A stretch of DNA of 54,859 nt from Nitrospirota bacterium (GTDB lineage Bacteria > Nitrospirota > Thermodesulfovibrionia > Thermodesulfovibrionales > Dissulfurispiraceae): positions 1 to 54,859 of the forward strand of contig JAMCVZ010000001.1 of the NCBI GenBank assembly GCA_023476565.1, read 5' to 3'. Below the pieces are notes generated by a model. That model searched no databases. It saw only the letters and a program-made list of their open reading frames with translations, and had not been told where the DNA came from. Of this stretch, positions 31,242-38,810 are shown one piece after another (position 1 is the first letter of the stretch; the number at the start of each line of letters is the position of its first letter). Position numbers and translations under genes: made by a program.

Positions 31242-32473
31242 AAAATTAGCATAGCATCCCCATAGGAAAAAAATCTATAATTTAAGGCAACTGCCTCTTC
31301 ATAAGCCCTTGATATTTTTTGGAAACCTGAAAACGACGTTGCAAGCATCAGGGGGGTGGAACGGGGCAGATGGAAGTTGGTTATCAGGCTGTCCACTGCC
31401 TTGAATTTGTAACCGGGGTAAATAAAAATATCCGTATACCCTTTTATTAAACCGCCGGGGACAGTCCCCATTCTACGACTCCGCTTCACTTCGTCCGTGG
31501 TAAACCACCTACTGTTAGTAAATAGGGCCAGTCCCCTCCGCTTCCCCGTAATGCGTGATGCGTCTAAGGGTTCTTTGTCTTTATCCGTTAACTCATTACG
31601 CATTACGCTTAACGCTTCACTGTCTTTATATCTTCCGCTCATGAAGCCCTCCAATGTCCTTGTGGCGGTCGTGCCCACCGCGACAAGCCTGTTGCCCTTA
31701 CGTTTAACATCCTCTATCTCTTCCATAAGGGATGATTCGATTTCAAAATATTCGGGATCCATACGATGTTCATCCAGGGACTCTGCCTTTACCGGCTTGA
31801 AAGTACCGATACCGACGTGCAGGGTCACGGTCCTGACGATTATTCCCTTCTCCCTTATCCTGCCGAGGAGTTCCCCGGTAAAATGCAGCCCCGCTGTCGG
31901 GGCGGCGATGGAGCCCTGCCTCTCGGCATAGACCGTCTGGTACCTGCTCTTGTCCTCCTCATCCGGTTTGCGTTTTATATAGGGCGGCAACGGCATATAA
32001 CCGTAGCGCCAGAGCATATCAGCAAGGACATGCTGCCCGACGTCGAGGAATCTCAAAAGCCTTCTCCCCCGTGATGCGTGATGCGCAATGCGTAACGAGT
32101 CTGAAGGCAGTGACGAGTGACTGTCTTCCGTCCTGATTTCCGCCTTGAGCCCTCCGAAAACCGTGAGCACGCCGTTGAAGCCGCCTTTACAGAGCACTTC
32201 CCATGTCCCGTTGTTGTCGAGGGCCTTGATAAGCAGGATATCGACCTTCCCGCCGGAGGGCTTGGCGCCGATGATGCGGGCTGGGAACACCTTCGTATTA
32301 TTCAGCAGGAGCATATCTCCCTTGTTAAGGTATTCCCCTATATCGGTGAATATCCTGTGTTCAATGCCGCCGTCCCTGTGAAGGACGAGAAGCCGTGAGT
32401 GGTCTCTTTTCCCGGAAGGGCGTGCGGCAATTAATTCTTTTGGAAGGCTGAAGTCGAAATCAGCGGTTCTCAT
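31238..32473 (-). CDS. queA: QueA, enlarged by three in-frame repeats
   Basis: S-adenosylmethionine:tRNA ribosyltransferase-isomerase, the step that makes epoxyqueuosine in tRNA. 411 residues, against about 340-350 usual. Conserved parts are present: RTADFDFSLPKELIA, GKVDILLIK, AAPTAGLHFT, VGTTATRTLEG, DIFIYPGYKFKAVDSLITN, NFHLPRSTPLML. Extra residues: HSSLPSDSLRIAHHASRG (32070-32125), and a block of about 55 between EGFMSG and KGYTDIFIYPG made of MRNELTDKDKEPLDASRIT plus the GGGGACTGTCCC element. ATG 32471-32473, inside the end of spoIID (14-base overlap). The frame stays open through three separate insertions. Confidence 0.94.
   Translation of the reverse strand: MRTADFDFSLPKELIAARPSGKRDHSRLLVLHRDGGIEHRIFTDIGEYLNKGDMLLLNNTKVFPARIIGAKPSGGKVDILLIKALDNNGTWEVLCKGGFNGVLTVFGGLKAEIRTEDSHSSLPSDSLRIAHHASRGRRLLRFLDVGQHVLADMLWRYGYMPLPPYIKRKPDEEDKSRYQTVYAERQGSIAAPTAGLHFTGELLGRIREKGIIVRTVTLHVGIGTFKPVKAESLDEHRMDPEYFEIESSLMEEIEDVKRKGNRLVAVGTTATRTLEGFMSGRYKDSEALSVMRNELTDKDKEPLDASRITGKRRGLALFTNSRWFTTDEVKRSRRMGTVPGGLIKGYTDIFIYPGYKFKAVDSLITNFHLPRSTPLMLATSFSGFQKISRAYEEAVALNYRFFSYGDAMLIL
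31457..31536. repeat. GGGGACTGTCCC element inside queA
   Basis: About 80 bases bounded by GGGGACAGTCCCC and GGGCCAGTCCCC. Its reverse complement matches 33781-33861 at roughly 90%, including GGTGGTTTACCACGGACGAA and CGGAGTCGTAGAAT. In queA it reads through as LFTNSRWFTTDEVKRSRRMG. Confidence 0.92.
31546..31624. repeat. Heptamer-hairpin element inside queA, GCGTAAT type (copy 1)
   Basis: Plus-strand left arm GTAATGCGTGATGCGTC, right arm CATTACGCATTACGCTTAACG. Minus-strand reading SVMRNELTDKDKEPLDASRIT runs parallel to the udg insertion [19 protein letters not shown] although the heptamer type differs. Confidence 0.88.
32070..32125. repeat. Heptamer element inside queA, mixed type (copy 2)
   Basis: GTGATGC GTGATGC GCAATGC GTAACGA followed by GTGACGAGTGACTG. 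Minus-strand reading SHSSLPSDSLRIAHHASRG. The two arms belong to different heptamer types, so this copy may be recombinant. Confidence 0.8.
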
Positions 32474-33506
32474 ATAATTCCAGGGTAGTCCCCGGATAAA
32501 AAGTGGAGAGTATCTCTTTGTAGTTTTTACCCTCTTTTGCCATTTCCAGGGCGGTCCACTGACACATACCCACGCCGTGGCCGAATCCTTTGCCCTCAAA
32601 AATGTAATTGTTTCCATTTCTGGTGAGGTTTGTTACCATGGTGCTGGGCAGTTTGTCCCAGCCCAGATTCCTCCTGAAGTCCTTCCCGGGAATATCGAAC
32701 TCGCCCGTCTCGGTAATGATCTTGAAATTCCTTACACGATTCGAATCCGTATATGCATCTATGAGAATATCTTTCAGCCCGTTTGTATTCAAGGCCTTCT
32801 CAATATCCGATACGGGTATTCTCTTTTCCCACATGTAATAGGGGGAGAGCTCGCAGCTCGTCTCCACGGATTTTAAGTAAGGGTAGCTCTTTCCAAAGAC
32901 CTCGACAGGGTCTTCGGTGATGCCCCCGCTCGTTGAGTGATAGTATGCCGCTATCGGGCTGCCCTCGTAAGTCAGTATCTCTCCTTTTGTATCGTCTACA
33001 GCCCTTCTTATCGACTCGGGGATATCCCCGCCTTTGTAGACCTGATGTAAAACCGATGAAGTAACGTTATAGGAGATCTTGTTGACGCCGCTGTTCAATT
33101 TCTGATAAAGGGCATATGTCCGTGCTGCAACTGCCTGTGCTTTCAGCGCCTCAAGATCCCATTTGCTTCCGACCTCAGCGGCAACGACCCCTTTTACATA
33201 ATCCTCCAGAGAGACCTCATTTACTATATAGAGCCCGCTCTCTCCTTTCCAGACGTCGATAGCGCCAGGATATTTCAGCCCGCTGATTATCACCTCTCCC
33301 CTGGCATTGCCGAGCTGCTCGAGCTTTTCATTCTTATAGGGGACCCTTGAATTCTGGCCGTCCAGAAGCAGCACCCGTATGGTAGTCCCGGCATAGGAAG
33401 GAGAGAAATGGGAAAAAAACGCGAAAATCAAGATGTAAAATGCAAAGATCAAAACTGTGGAGCTCCTCAATTTTACATTTTGATTTTTGCTCTTTAAATT
33501 TTCCAC
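32460..33506 (-). CDS. spoIID: SpoIID/LytB-domain protein, repeat-derived signal peptide
   Basis: Secreted protein with a SpoIID/LytB domain; SpoIID of Bacillus is a lytic transglycosylase acting on denuded glycan. Conserved region VSLEDYVKGVVAAEVGSKWD with the catalytic-type Glu, then LKAQAVAARTYAL, YYHSTSGGITED and GFGHGVGMCQWTALEMAKEGK. 348 residues. GTG at 33506 with GGGAG eight bases upstream. The signal peptide core (VLIFAFYILIFAFF) is encoded by the arm of an AT-rich heptamer hairpin, 33421-33503. The preceding n-region (ENLKSKNQNVKL) matches the YbeY C-terminus. Spore formation is not implied; the domain is widespread in non-sporulating bacteria. Confidence 0.93.
   Translation of the reverse strand: MENLKSKNQNVKLRSSTVLIFAFYILIFAFFSHFSPSYAGTTIRVLLLDGQNSRVPYKNEKLEQLGNARGEVIISGLKYPGAIDVWKGESGLYIVNEVSLEDYVKGVVAAEVGSKWDLEALKAQAVAARTYALYQKLNSGVNKISYNVTSSVLHQVYKGGDIPESIRRAVDDTKGEILTYEGSPIAAYYHSTSGGITEDPVEVFGKSYPYLKSVETSCELSPYYMWEKRIPVSDIEKALNTNGLKDILIDAYTDSNRVRNFKIITETGEFDIPGKDFRRNLGWDKLPSTMVTNLTRNGNNYIFEGKGFGHGVGMCQWTALEMAKEGKNYKEILSTFYPGTTLELYENR
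33421..33503. repeat. Heptamer-hairpin element, GCAAAAT type, at spoIID start
   Basis: Left arm 33421-33454, right arm 33467-33503, with the core GGAGCTCCTCAATTTTACAT shared with 36838-36908. On the minus strand it covers codons about 2-29 of spoIID. Confidence 0.88.
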
Positions 33507-33507
33507 T

Positions 33508-33723
33508 TCACTTTCTCCCTAAAAGCCATAAAACAAGCGCCAATAAAATACTGAGCAGAATACTCGTCGCCAGGGGAAAATAGAAGGTGAAATTCTTCTT
33601 CTGAATAACGATATCCCCCGGAAGCCTGCCGAGCCAGGGAATCTTCCCTGAGAGCATCAGCAACCCCCCGATCACAACCAAAAAAAGCCCGGCAATGATC
33701 AGGATTTTCCCTACAGCCTGCAC
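33508..33723 (-). CDS. DUF2905 family small membrane protein
   Basis: 71 residues with two hydrophobic segments (about 3-24 and 47-67) around the conserved GKIPWLGRLPGDIVIQ and NFTFYFPL motifs that define DUF2905. Function unknown. GTG at 33723 is chosen because AGGAGG ends eight bases upstream; the GTG at 33732 overlaps the ribosome site. One base separates its stop from the spoIID start, so the two are coupled. Confidence 0.92.
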   Translation of the reverse strand: MQAVGKILIIAGLFLVVIGGLLMLSGKIPWLGRLPGDIVIQKKNFTFYFPLATSILLSILLALVLWLLGRK

Positions 33724-33780
33724 GCCGTCCACCTCCTAAAGCAACAAGTAGTTTTTATCGCAATGACAGTATAGCACCGA

Positions 33781-33895
33781 GGGGACTGTCCCTATTTACC
33801 AACGGTAGGTGGTTTACCACGGACGAAGCAGCAGCGGAGTCGTAGAATAGGGACTGTCCCCGAGACACGATGATAACTTTTGAAACACCACACTA
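33781..33895. repeat. GGGGACTGTCCC element, intergenic copy
   Basis: Core 33781-33861 is bounded by GGGGACTGTCCCT and AGGGACTGTCCCCG and contains an internal GGTGGTTTACCACG palindromic section. The adjoining stretch to 33895 ends in AAACACCACACTA, found again at 54616-54628 in reverse. It supplies the queH stop codon (TAG, 33893-33895). Confidence 0.9.
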
Positions 33896-34441
33896 TGTGC
33901 TGCCGGCTACCGGCTTTTTAATGTATCTCTCCATTTCCGAATATATGCAGCCGCAATATTTCTGGCGGTAGAGACCCATATCACGCGACATCTTTCTCCC
34001 CGCATTAAAGCCGCTCCTGAAGTCTTCAGCATAAAATTCTACAGAATACCGTTCCTGCAAGATCCTGCCGATTTCCAGGATCTTGTCGAATTTCTGGTAT
34101 GGGCTCACCAGCAGGGATGTCGTAAACGCATCGGCGTTTATTTCCCGTGCAGTGCCCGCTGTCCTCTCCAGCCGCACCGTGTAACAGTATGCACATCGGT
34201 CGTCTTCATTGCCGACCACGTTTCTCAGGTATTCTTTCAAGCCGTAATGATCACTATACGCTATGTCCAGTTTCCATAAATCCTGGAGCTTTTTGAGCGC
34301 ACCGAGCCTGTTGCTGTATTCCGTATAGGGGTGGATATTGGGATTAAACCAGAGACCTTCTACGGCAATGCCCTTTCCCCTCAAAGCGCTTACCGGATAC
34401 AGCGCGCAGTTGGCGCAGCATATGTGCATCAAGAGTCTCAT
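33893..34441 (-). CDS. queH: Epoxyqueuosine reductase QueH
   Basis: Iron-sulphur enzyme (former DUF208) that reduces epoxyqueuosine in tRNA to queuosine, the step after QueA, whose gene lies 1.4 kb downstream on the same strand. 182 residues. Cysteine motifs HICCANCALY (about 6-15), DDRCAYCYTVRL and QKYCGCIYS are the family's Fe-S and metal ligands. ATG at 34441; a longer reading from 34459 runs into a heptamer element and lacks a ribosome site. The stop is donated by the GGGGACTGTCCC element. Confidence 0.94.
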   Translation of the reverse strand: MRLLMHICCANCALYPVSALRGKGIAVEGLWFNPNIHPYTEYSNRLGALKKLQDLWKLDIAYSDHYGLKEYLRNVVGNEDDRCAYCYTVRLERTAGTAREINADAFTTSLLVSPYQKFDKILEIGRILQERYSVEFYAEDFRSGFNAGRKMSRDMGLYRQKYCGCIYSEMERYIKKPVAGST

Positions 34442-34442
34442 A

Positions 34443-34524
34443 ACAAGATTAAAGAGCAAAAATTAAATATCAAAGTCAAGGAACTCCATTATTTTTAATT
34501 TTTCTTTTTACATTTTAAATTTTT
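34443..34524. repeat. Heptamer-hairpin element, AT-rich type
   Basis: AAGAGCAAAAATTAAATATCAA against TTTTTAATTTTTCTTTTTACAT with a GGAACTCC centre; diverged relative of the 33421 and 36838 copies. Between ruvB and queH. Confidence 0.8.
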
Positions 34525-35545
34525 AGAACAGCCCTTGCGGCAACTTCTTCCCCAAGTGCTCATAAGCGAGCCTTGTGGCAAGCCTCCCGCGGGAAGTCCT
34601 CTCAAGGAGCCCCTCCTGCAGAAGATACGGCTCATAGACGTCCTCTATCGTCTCTCTGTCCTCTCTCATTGAGGCTGCAATGGCGTCAACGCCCGCGGGC
34701 CCGCCGCTGAATTTCTCGATCAGGGTGCGCAGCAGTTTCCTGTCTATCTCATCGAGCCCCAGATTGTCGACGTCAAGGGCGGCAAGCGCCTCCCTGGTTA
34801 TGTGCATGTCGATAGTGCCGTTGCCCTTGACCTGGGCAAAATCCCTTATCCGCTTGAGAAGCCTGTTGGCGATCCTGGGAGTGCCCCTGGACCTCCGGGC
34901 AATCTCAATAGCCGCATCCCCTTTTATCTCTATTGCGAGGAGTTGCGCGGAGCGGTTTACTATCTCTTTCAGTTCTTCGGGATTATAGAACTCAAGCCTG
35001 CATATGACACCGAACCTGTCCCTGAGCGGTGAGGTCAAAAGCCCTGTCCTTGTCGTGGCGCCGATCAGGGTGAACCTGGGCAGGTTGAGCTTCAAGGTCC
35101 TTGCGTTGGGCCCCTGGCCGATGATTATATCGAGGTTGTAATCCTCCATGGCCGGATAGAGGACTTCCTCCACTATCCTCGGCAGCCGGTGGATTTCATC
35201 TATAAACAGGATGTCCCGGTCCGCGAGATTTGTCAGTATCGCGGCCAGGTCGCCGGGGCGTTCGAGCACAGGACCCGAGGTCGTCTTTATATTGACCGCA
35301 AGCTCATTGGAAATGATTGTGGCAAGTGTCGTTTTACCGAGTCCCGGGGGGCCGAAGAAGAGGGCGTGGTCCAGAGGTTCCTTTCTGAGGCCGGCAGCAG
35401 CAATGAACACCTTGAGGTTTTCCTTGATCTTCTGCTGCCCGACGAACTCGTTGAAAGACCGCGGCCTCAGACTTACTTCATAGGCAAGCTCCTCCCGGTC
35501 CGCTTCAGGGGACAAGGGGCCGATCTCTTTATCTTCTATCCTCAT
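34523..35545 (-). CDS. ruvB: Holliday junction branch migration helicase RuvB
   Basis: AAA+ motor of the RuvAB complex, 340 residues. Walker [12 protein letters not shown] (about 63), Walker [10 protein letters not shown], sensor 1 GATTRTGLL with the presensor hairpin region before it, arginine finger region SPLRDRFG, and the C-terminal winged helix ([13 protein letters not shown]). ATG at 35545 with GGAGAG six bases upstream; an upstream TTG reading is not needed. Third in ruvC-ruvA-ruvB. Confidence 0.97.
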   Translation of the reverse strand: MRIEDKEIGPLSPEADREELAYEVSLRPRSFNEFVGQQKIKENLKVFIAAAGLRKEPLDHALFFGPPGLGKTTLATIISNELAVNIKTTSGPVLERPGDLAAILTNLADRDILFIDEIHRLPRIVEEVLYPAMEDYNLDIIIGQGPNARTLKLNLPRFTLIGATTRTGLLTSPLRDRFGVICRLEFYNPEELKEIVNRSAQLLAIEIKGDAAIEIARRSRGTPRIANRLLKRIRDFAQVKGNGTIDMHITREALAALDVDNLGLDEIDRKLLRTLIEKFSGGPAGVDAIAASMREDRETIEDVYEPYLLQEGLLERTSRGRLATRLAYEHLGKKLPQGLF

Positions 35546-35556
35546 ATAGAACTCTC

Positions 35557-35641
35557 CAAGCAAGAAGCGGGAAGTGAGAAGCGGGAAGTGAGAAATTGAA
35601 AATAAAAATTAAGAAGAATTCTTCCTCTCACTTCCTACTTG
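35557..35641. repeat. Heptamer-hairpin element, GTGAGAA type
   Basis: Arms 35562-35594 (AGCAAGA AGCGGGA AGTGAGA AGCGGGA AGTGAGA) and 35620-35641 (CTCTCACTTCCTACTT). It provides the ruvA stop codon and lies against the ruvB ribosome site. Confidence 0.88.
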
Positions 35642-36210
35642 CCTTCTTTAGTAAGATATTTTAATGACTCCCTCAGCAAAGTTTCAACGTCCCTGATGCC
35701 GCTACTGTAAACCTTTTCAAGGGTTTCCTGGGCAAAATTCTTTTTATACCCGAGATTCACAAGGGCGGACAGGGCATCATCGTAGATTGTATCTTTCCGC
35801 TCTTTTATCGACGGGAGTTTTTCCCTGAGCTCAAGGATCAGTCTGTGCGCCGTTTTTTTGCCGAGGCCGGGCACTTTGCACAAGACATCGACGTCCTCCG
35901 AATTTATTGCATTGTAAAACTTGTCAGGCGGTATAGTCGAAAGGAGGTTCAATGCGGTCTTCGGTCCTATGCCCGATATCCCTATCAGGGTGGTGAATAT
36001 CCGTTTCTCATCCTCTGCCCGGAAACCGTAAAGCTGCAAAGCGTCTTCCCTGACATGGGTATGGATATAAAGAAATACTTCACTGTTCTCGCCGGGCAGG
36101 GCGGAGAGCAGGGTTAAAGGCACTTGGATGCCGTACCCGACCCCGTTGACGTCGACAATCAGGCTGTCGGGTCTTTTAGATATAAGCCTTCCTCTCAAAG
36201 ATGCAATCAT
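35635..36210 (-). CDS. ruvA: Holliday junction branch migration protein RuvA
   Basis: Tetrameric DNA-junction binding subunit, 191 residues. N-terminal OB domain (MIASLRGRLISKRPD, VGYGIQVPL), two helix-hairpin-helix motifs (LIGISGIGPKTALNLLS and LCKVPGLGKKTAHRLILELREKL in parts), and a RuvB-contacting C-terminal domain (about 145-191, ALSALVNLGYKK). The ATG abuts the GCGTAAT-type hairpin at 36221-36318, and the stop is inside the next hairpin. Confidence 0.97.
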   Translation of the reverse strand: MIASLRGRLISKRPDSLIVDVNGVGYGIQVPLTLLSALPGENSEVFLYIHTHVREDALQLYGFRAEDEKRIFTTLIGISGIGPKTALNLLSTIPPDKFYNAINSEDVDVLCKVPGLGKKTAHRLILELREKLPSIKERKDTIYDDALSALVNLGYKKNFAQETLEKVYSSGIRDVETLLRESLKYLTKEGK

Positions 36211-36220
36211 AATTGCGCAA

Positions 36221-36318
36221 GGCGTTGAGCGTAATGCGTTATAGCGCTCATATATAGAGTGTCACATTCCATAAGCCGTTATTCATTATAACGCAATAGA
36301 CGCTATAACGCTATAACC
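36221..36318. repeat. Heptamer-hairpin element, GCGTAAT type
   Basis: GCGTTGA GCGTAAT GCGTTAT AGCGCTC on the left, CGTTATTCATTATAACGCAATAGACGCTATAACG in pieces on the right. It ends the ruvC reading frame (last residues GL and TAG) and separates it from ruvA. Confidence 0.82.
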
Positions 36319-36826
36319 CTTTTATTCTCTTGCTGTTGGCGTGGCAAAGCGCCAGGGCTAGGGCGTCCGCGCTGTCGGGAGACAACAAGCGGTTTATTTG
36401 CAATATCCCTGTGACCATTTTCTGGACCTGGCTTTTCTCAGCCCTGCCGTAACCCACTACAGCCTTCTTCACTTCCAGAGCGCTGTATTCATAGATCGGC
36501 AGGTCCGCCAGCGAGGCGGCAAGGAGAATCACCCCCCTCGTATGCCCGAGGCTCAGGGCCGCCTTTATCCCTTTTGCGAAAAAAATCTTCTCGATGACTA
36601 TCTCGTCGGGCTTATATTCTGCAATCACTTCCACAAGAGATGTATAGAGCTCGTTAAGCCTGGCGTGAAGGGGTTTCCCGGCCGGCAGGGCAACCCTGCC
36701 CGAAGAAATATAATTACAGCCCGGTGACGGGTGACAAACACCCTTTTTTATGCCTTTAATGTTACTGTCTTCAATGAGCCCGTATCCGCAGAGCACGCTT
36801 CCAGGATCGATCCCGAGAATCTTCAT
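36311..36826 (-). CDS. ruvC: Crossover junction endodeoxyribonuclease RuvC with insertion
   Basis: Resolves Holliday junctions. Catalytic acids: D7 in MKILGIDPGS, Glu in DEIVIEKIFFAKG, and Asp pair in SPDSADALALALCH. 171 residues. Between GLIED and ISSGRVALP lies SNIKGIKKGVCHPSPG, encoded by a heptamer element (36721-36771); the same SNIKG begins the udg insertion. ATG at 36826 has no ribosome site, and the region upstream is another element, so initiation may depend on coupling or on the TTG at 36850. Confidence 0.95.
   Translation of the reverse strand: MKILGIDPGSVLCGYGLIEDSNIKGIKKGVCHPSPGCNYISSGRVALPAGKPLHARLNELYTSLVEVIAEYKPDEIVIEKIFFAKGIKAALSLGHTRGVILLAASLADLPIYEYSALEVKKAVVGYGRAEKSQVQKMVTGILQINRLLSPDSADALALALCHANSKRIKGL
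36721..36771. repeat. Heptamer element inside ruvC
   Basis: CCGGTGACGGGTGAC arm and TGCCTTTAATGTTACTGT arm; the latter 18 bases are identical to 38701-38718 in udg. A shortened copy compared with udg, lacking the middle. Confidence 0.85.
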
Positions 36827-36837
36827 GGTAATATAAA

Positions 36838-36908
36838 TTGCAAAGCGCAAAATGCAAAATAGCGGAGCTCCTTAATTTTACATTTTGATTTCTGCATTTT
36901 GATTCTTG
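36838..36908. repeat. Heptamer-hairpin element, GCAAAAT type
   Basis: Left arm TTGCAAA GCGCAAA ATGCAAA AT, right arm TTTTACATTTTGATTTCTGC, centre GGAGCTCC. Occupies the gmhA-ruvC gap including the place where the ruvC ribosome site would be. Confidence 0.88.
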
Positions 36909-36911
36909 AAG

Positions 36912-37496
36912 CTATCTCTTTCTGGGGACCTCAAAGAGTATCTCTTCCACTATCTGGCATATGACATGTCCGAGGGTGATGTGGGTCTCCTGAACGCGCG
37001 GCGTATCATCGGACGGGACAATGAAGGCGTAATCGTTTTTTGATGCGAACTTCTCGCCCTTCAGACCTGTGAAGGCGATGGTCCTGAGCCCTTTCTTCTT
37101 TGCCACATCAACCGCTTTAAGAACGTTCTTTGAATTACCGCTCGTACTTATCGCAACGGCGATATCCCCGGCGTCCGCCAGCGTCTTTACCTGCCTGGCA
37201 AAGATCTCCGAATAGTCGTAGTCATTGGCAATGGACGTCAATACGGCGGTATCGGTGTTTAATGAAATCGCGGGCAACCCGGGCCTGTCCTTTCTAAACC
37301 GGTTAACGAACTCCGCTGCAATGTGCGATGCATCGCAGGCGCTGCCCCCGTTGCCGAAAATAATAAGTTTTCTCCCCTCATTAAAGGCGTCGGCGATCAG
37401 TTTTGATACCTCGATAATAAGGGCGCTATTCTCTTTTACAAACTTTTCCTTGACGCGAATGCTGTCTTCAAATGCCCTGAGCACCTTTTTTTCCAT
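36912..37496 (-). CDS. gmhA: Phosphoheptose isomerase (SIS domain)
   Basis: Converts sedoheptulose 7-phosphate to heptose 7-phosphate for lipopolysaccharide core synthesis. 194 residues, one SIS domain. Active-site and sugar-phosphate motifs FGNGGSACDASHIAAEF (about 47-63), ISTSGNSKNV and the C-terminal QETHITLGHVIC with catalytic His and Gln are present. Supports an outer membrane with heptose-bearing LPS. DiaA-like relatives share the fold but lack this motif set. Confidence 0.93.
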   Translation of the reverse strand: MEKKVLRAFEDSIRVKEKFVKENSALIIEVSKLIADAFNEGRKLIIFGNGGSACDASHIAAEFVNRFRKDRPGLPAISLNTDTAVLTSIANDYDYSEIFARQVKTLADAGDIAVAISTSGNSKNVLKAVDVAKKKGLRTIAFTGLKGEKFASKNDYAFIVPSDDTPRVQETHITLGHVICQIVEEILFEVPRKR

Positions 37497-37528
37497 GCGG
37501 TTAGTCTAACGGAGATAAATTAATGTAG

Positions 37529-38008
37529 TCAAGGGCTGAAAACCGGGCGGAGCTTATCATACGTCTCCAGGATATGCTCGGGGATGACCCTCACCTCGCC
37601 GACCACGGCCATAAAGTTCGCATCCCCCGCCCACCTCGGGACAATATGGATATGCAGGTGCTCTTTTATCCCGGCGCCTGCGACCTCCCCGATATTGCTC
37701 CCTATATTGAACCCCTCCGGATTGAACACCCTTTTAAGGCAGTCCACCGAATACCTGGCAAGCTTCATCAACTCGAGCAGGACATCATCTGAAAGACCGT
37801 CGAATGAGGAGGTATGGAAATACGGCACAGCCATAAGGTGACCGTTATTGTAAGGATATTTGTTCATGATTACATAGGCATGCCGCCCCCTGCAGAGGAT
37901 CAGGTTATCTCTGTCCCTGTCTTCACCTGGTTTGGCACAGAACAGGCAGTCCTTCTCCTTTTCCGAAAGTATATACTCCATTCTCCACGGCGCCCAGATG
38001 ACTTTCAT
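37529..38008 (-). CDS. HIT family nucleotide hydrolase/transferase
   Basis: Histidine-triad protein of 159 residues; triad HLHIHIVPRW (about 118-127) with the nucleophile His. The N-terminal WAPWRMEYI and CLFCAKPG segment is the subfamily with a Cys pair typical of AP4A phosphorylase-like and Fhit-like bacterial HIT proteins. Substrate is probably a dinucleoside polyphosphate or AMP conjugate; not decidable here. ATG at 38008 with GGAGGATTC upstream. Between udg and gmhA. Confidence 0.93.
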   Translation of the reverse strand: MKVIWAPWRMEYILSEKEKDCLFCAKPGEDRDRDNLILCRGRHAYVIMNKYPYNNGHLMAVPYFHTSSFDGLSDDVLLELMKLARYSVDCLKRVFNPEGFNIGSNIGEVAGAGIKEHLHIHIVPRWAGDANFMAVVGEVRVIPEHILETYDKLRPVFSP

Positions 38009-38035
38009 GAATCCTCCGAAGGGAAAGTAAAAACG

Positions 38036-38803
38036 TTATTTATAGTTATTGCTAAGTTTCTTCAGTACTGCCTGCGCATCGTCCCATGTCAGCCATTTAT
38101 CTTTCGGGTTCCTGAGCAGGTATGCGGGATGAAATGTCGGCATGACGGGGATTCCCTTATATTCATGAAATTTCCCCCTGGTTCTGGAGATCGAGAACGA
38201 GCTCAAAGGCCCCTTAATGCCCAACAGGGTATATGTGGATATCTTCCCCAGCGATACGATAATCTGGGGAGCTATCGCCTCAATCTGCCGGTCGAGGAAA
38301 GGGAAACATGTTGCCATCTCGTCGTCCAGGGGATCGCGATTCATCGGGGGCCTGCATTTAATGATGTTGGCGATATAAACATCGGTCCTTTTGAGGCCCA
38401 TCTTCTCGATAAGCTTTGTCAAAAGCCGGCCCGCATCCCCGACAAACGGCCTGCCCTGCACGTCCTCCTCTCTGCCGGGGGCTTCACCGATGAACATGAT
38501 CCGGGCGTTCGCGTCCCCCTCTCCGAAGACAAGGTGAGTCCTGCCTTTCGAGAGTTTGCATCTCCGGCAGTCCCCTATGTCCTCACGAAGGGCCCTGAGC
38601 GCGTCCTCCTTATCCGGTAACGAGTAACGAGTGACGGGTGACGGGTCTTCGGGTTCCTTCTCATCTTTTAACTCGTTGCTCGCTACCCGTAACTTGTTAC
38701 TGCCTTTAATGTTACTGTAGTTAAGCGGCAGGCTTTCGAACCCGAGCTCCCTGTAAAATTCAAGCACACATTTTACACTGTCCTGCATACGTTCATTTTC
38801 CAT
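38036..38803 (-). CDS. udg: Uracil-DNA glycosylase, Fe-S type 4, with insertion
   Basis: Removes uracil from DNA. 255 residues. Motif [17 protein letters not shown] (motif 1), the C-terminal HPAYLLRNP (motif 2) and cysteines in CRRCKLS, CRP and CFPFLDRQ suit the 4Fe-4S site of family 4. In the N-terminal part, between LPLNY and the CRRC region, lies about 45 residues [20 protein letters not shown]... encoded by a heptamer element (38615-38718). The peptide is near-identical in frame to that in ybeY. This part is variable in the family and probably outside the fold. Confidence 0.93.
   Translation of the reverse strand: MENERMQDSVKCVLEFYRELGFESLPLNYSNIKGSNKLRVASNELKDEKEPEDPSPVTRYSLPDKEDALRALREDIGDCRRCKLSKGRTHLVFGEGDANARIMFIGEAPGREEDVQGRPFVGDAGRLLTKLIEKMGLKRTDVYIANIIKCRPPMNRDPLDDEMATCFPFLDRQIEAIAPQIIVSLGKISTYTLLGIKGPLSSFSISRTRGKFHEYKGIPVMPTFHPAYLLRNPKDKWLTWDDAQAVLKKLSNNYK
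38615..38718. repeat. Heptamer-hairpin element inside udg, GTAACGA type
   Basis: The longest in-gene copy: left arm GGTAACGA GTAACGA GTGACGG GTGACGG, loop TCTTCGGGTTCCTTCTCATC, right arm GTTGCTC GCTACCC GTAACTT GTTACTG, then TTTAATGTTACTGT. Same orientation and frame as the ybeY and ruvC copies. Confidence 0.92.
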
Positions 38804-38810
38804 ACCCGGA

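Noticed and set aside
32460-33506. SpoIID taken as evidence for sporulation
   Set aside because: The domain is common in non-sporulating bacteria and no other sporulation gene is present.
5464-38718. Repeats considered as a CRISPR array
   Set aside because: Copies are dispersed, period is 7, no unique spacers of constant length and no cas genes.
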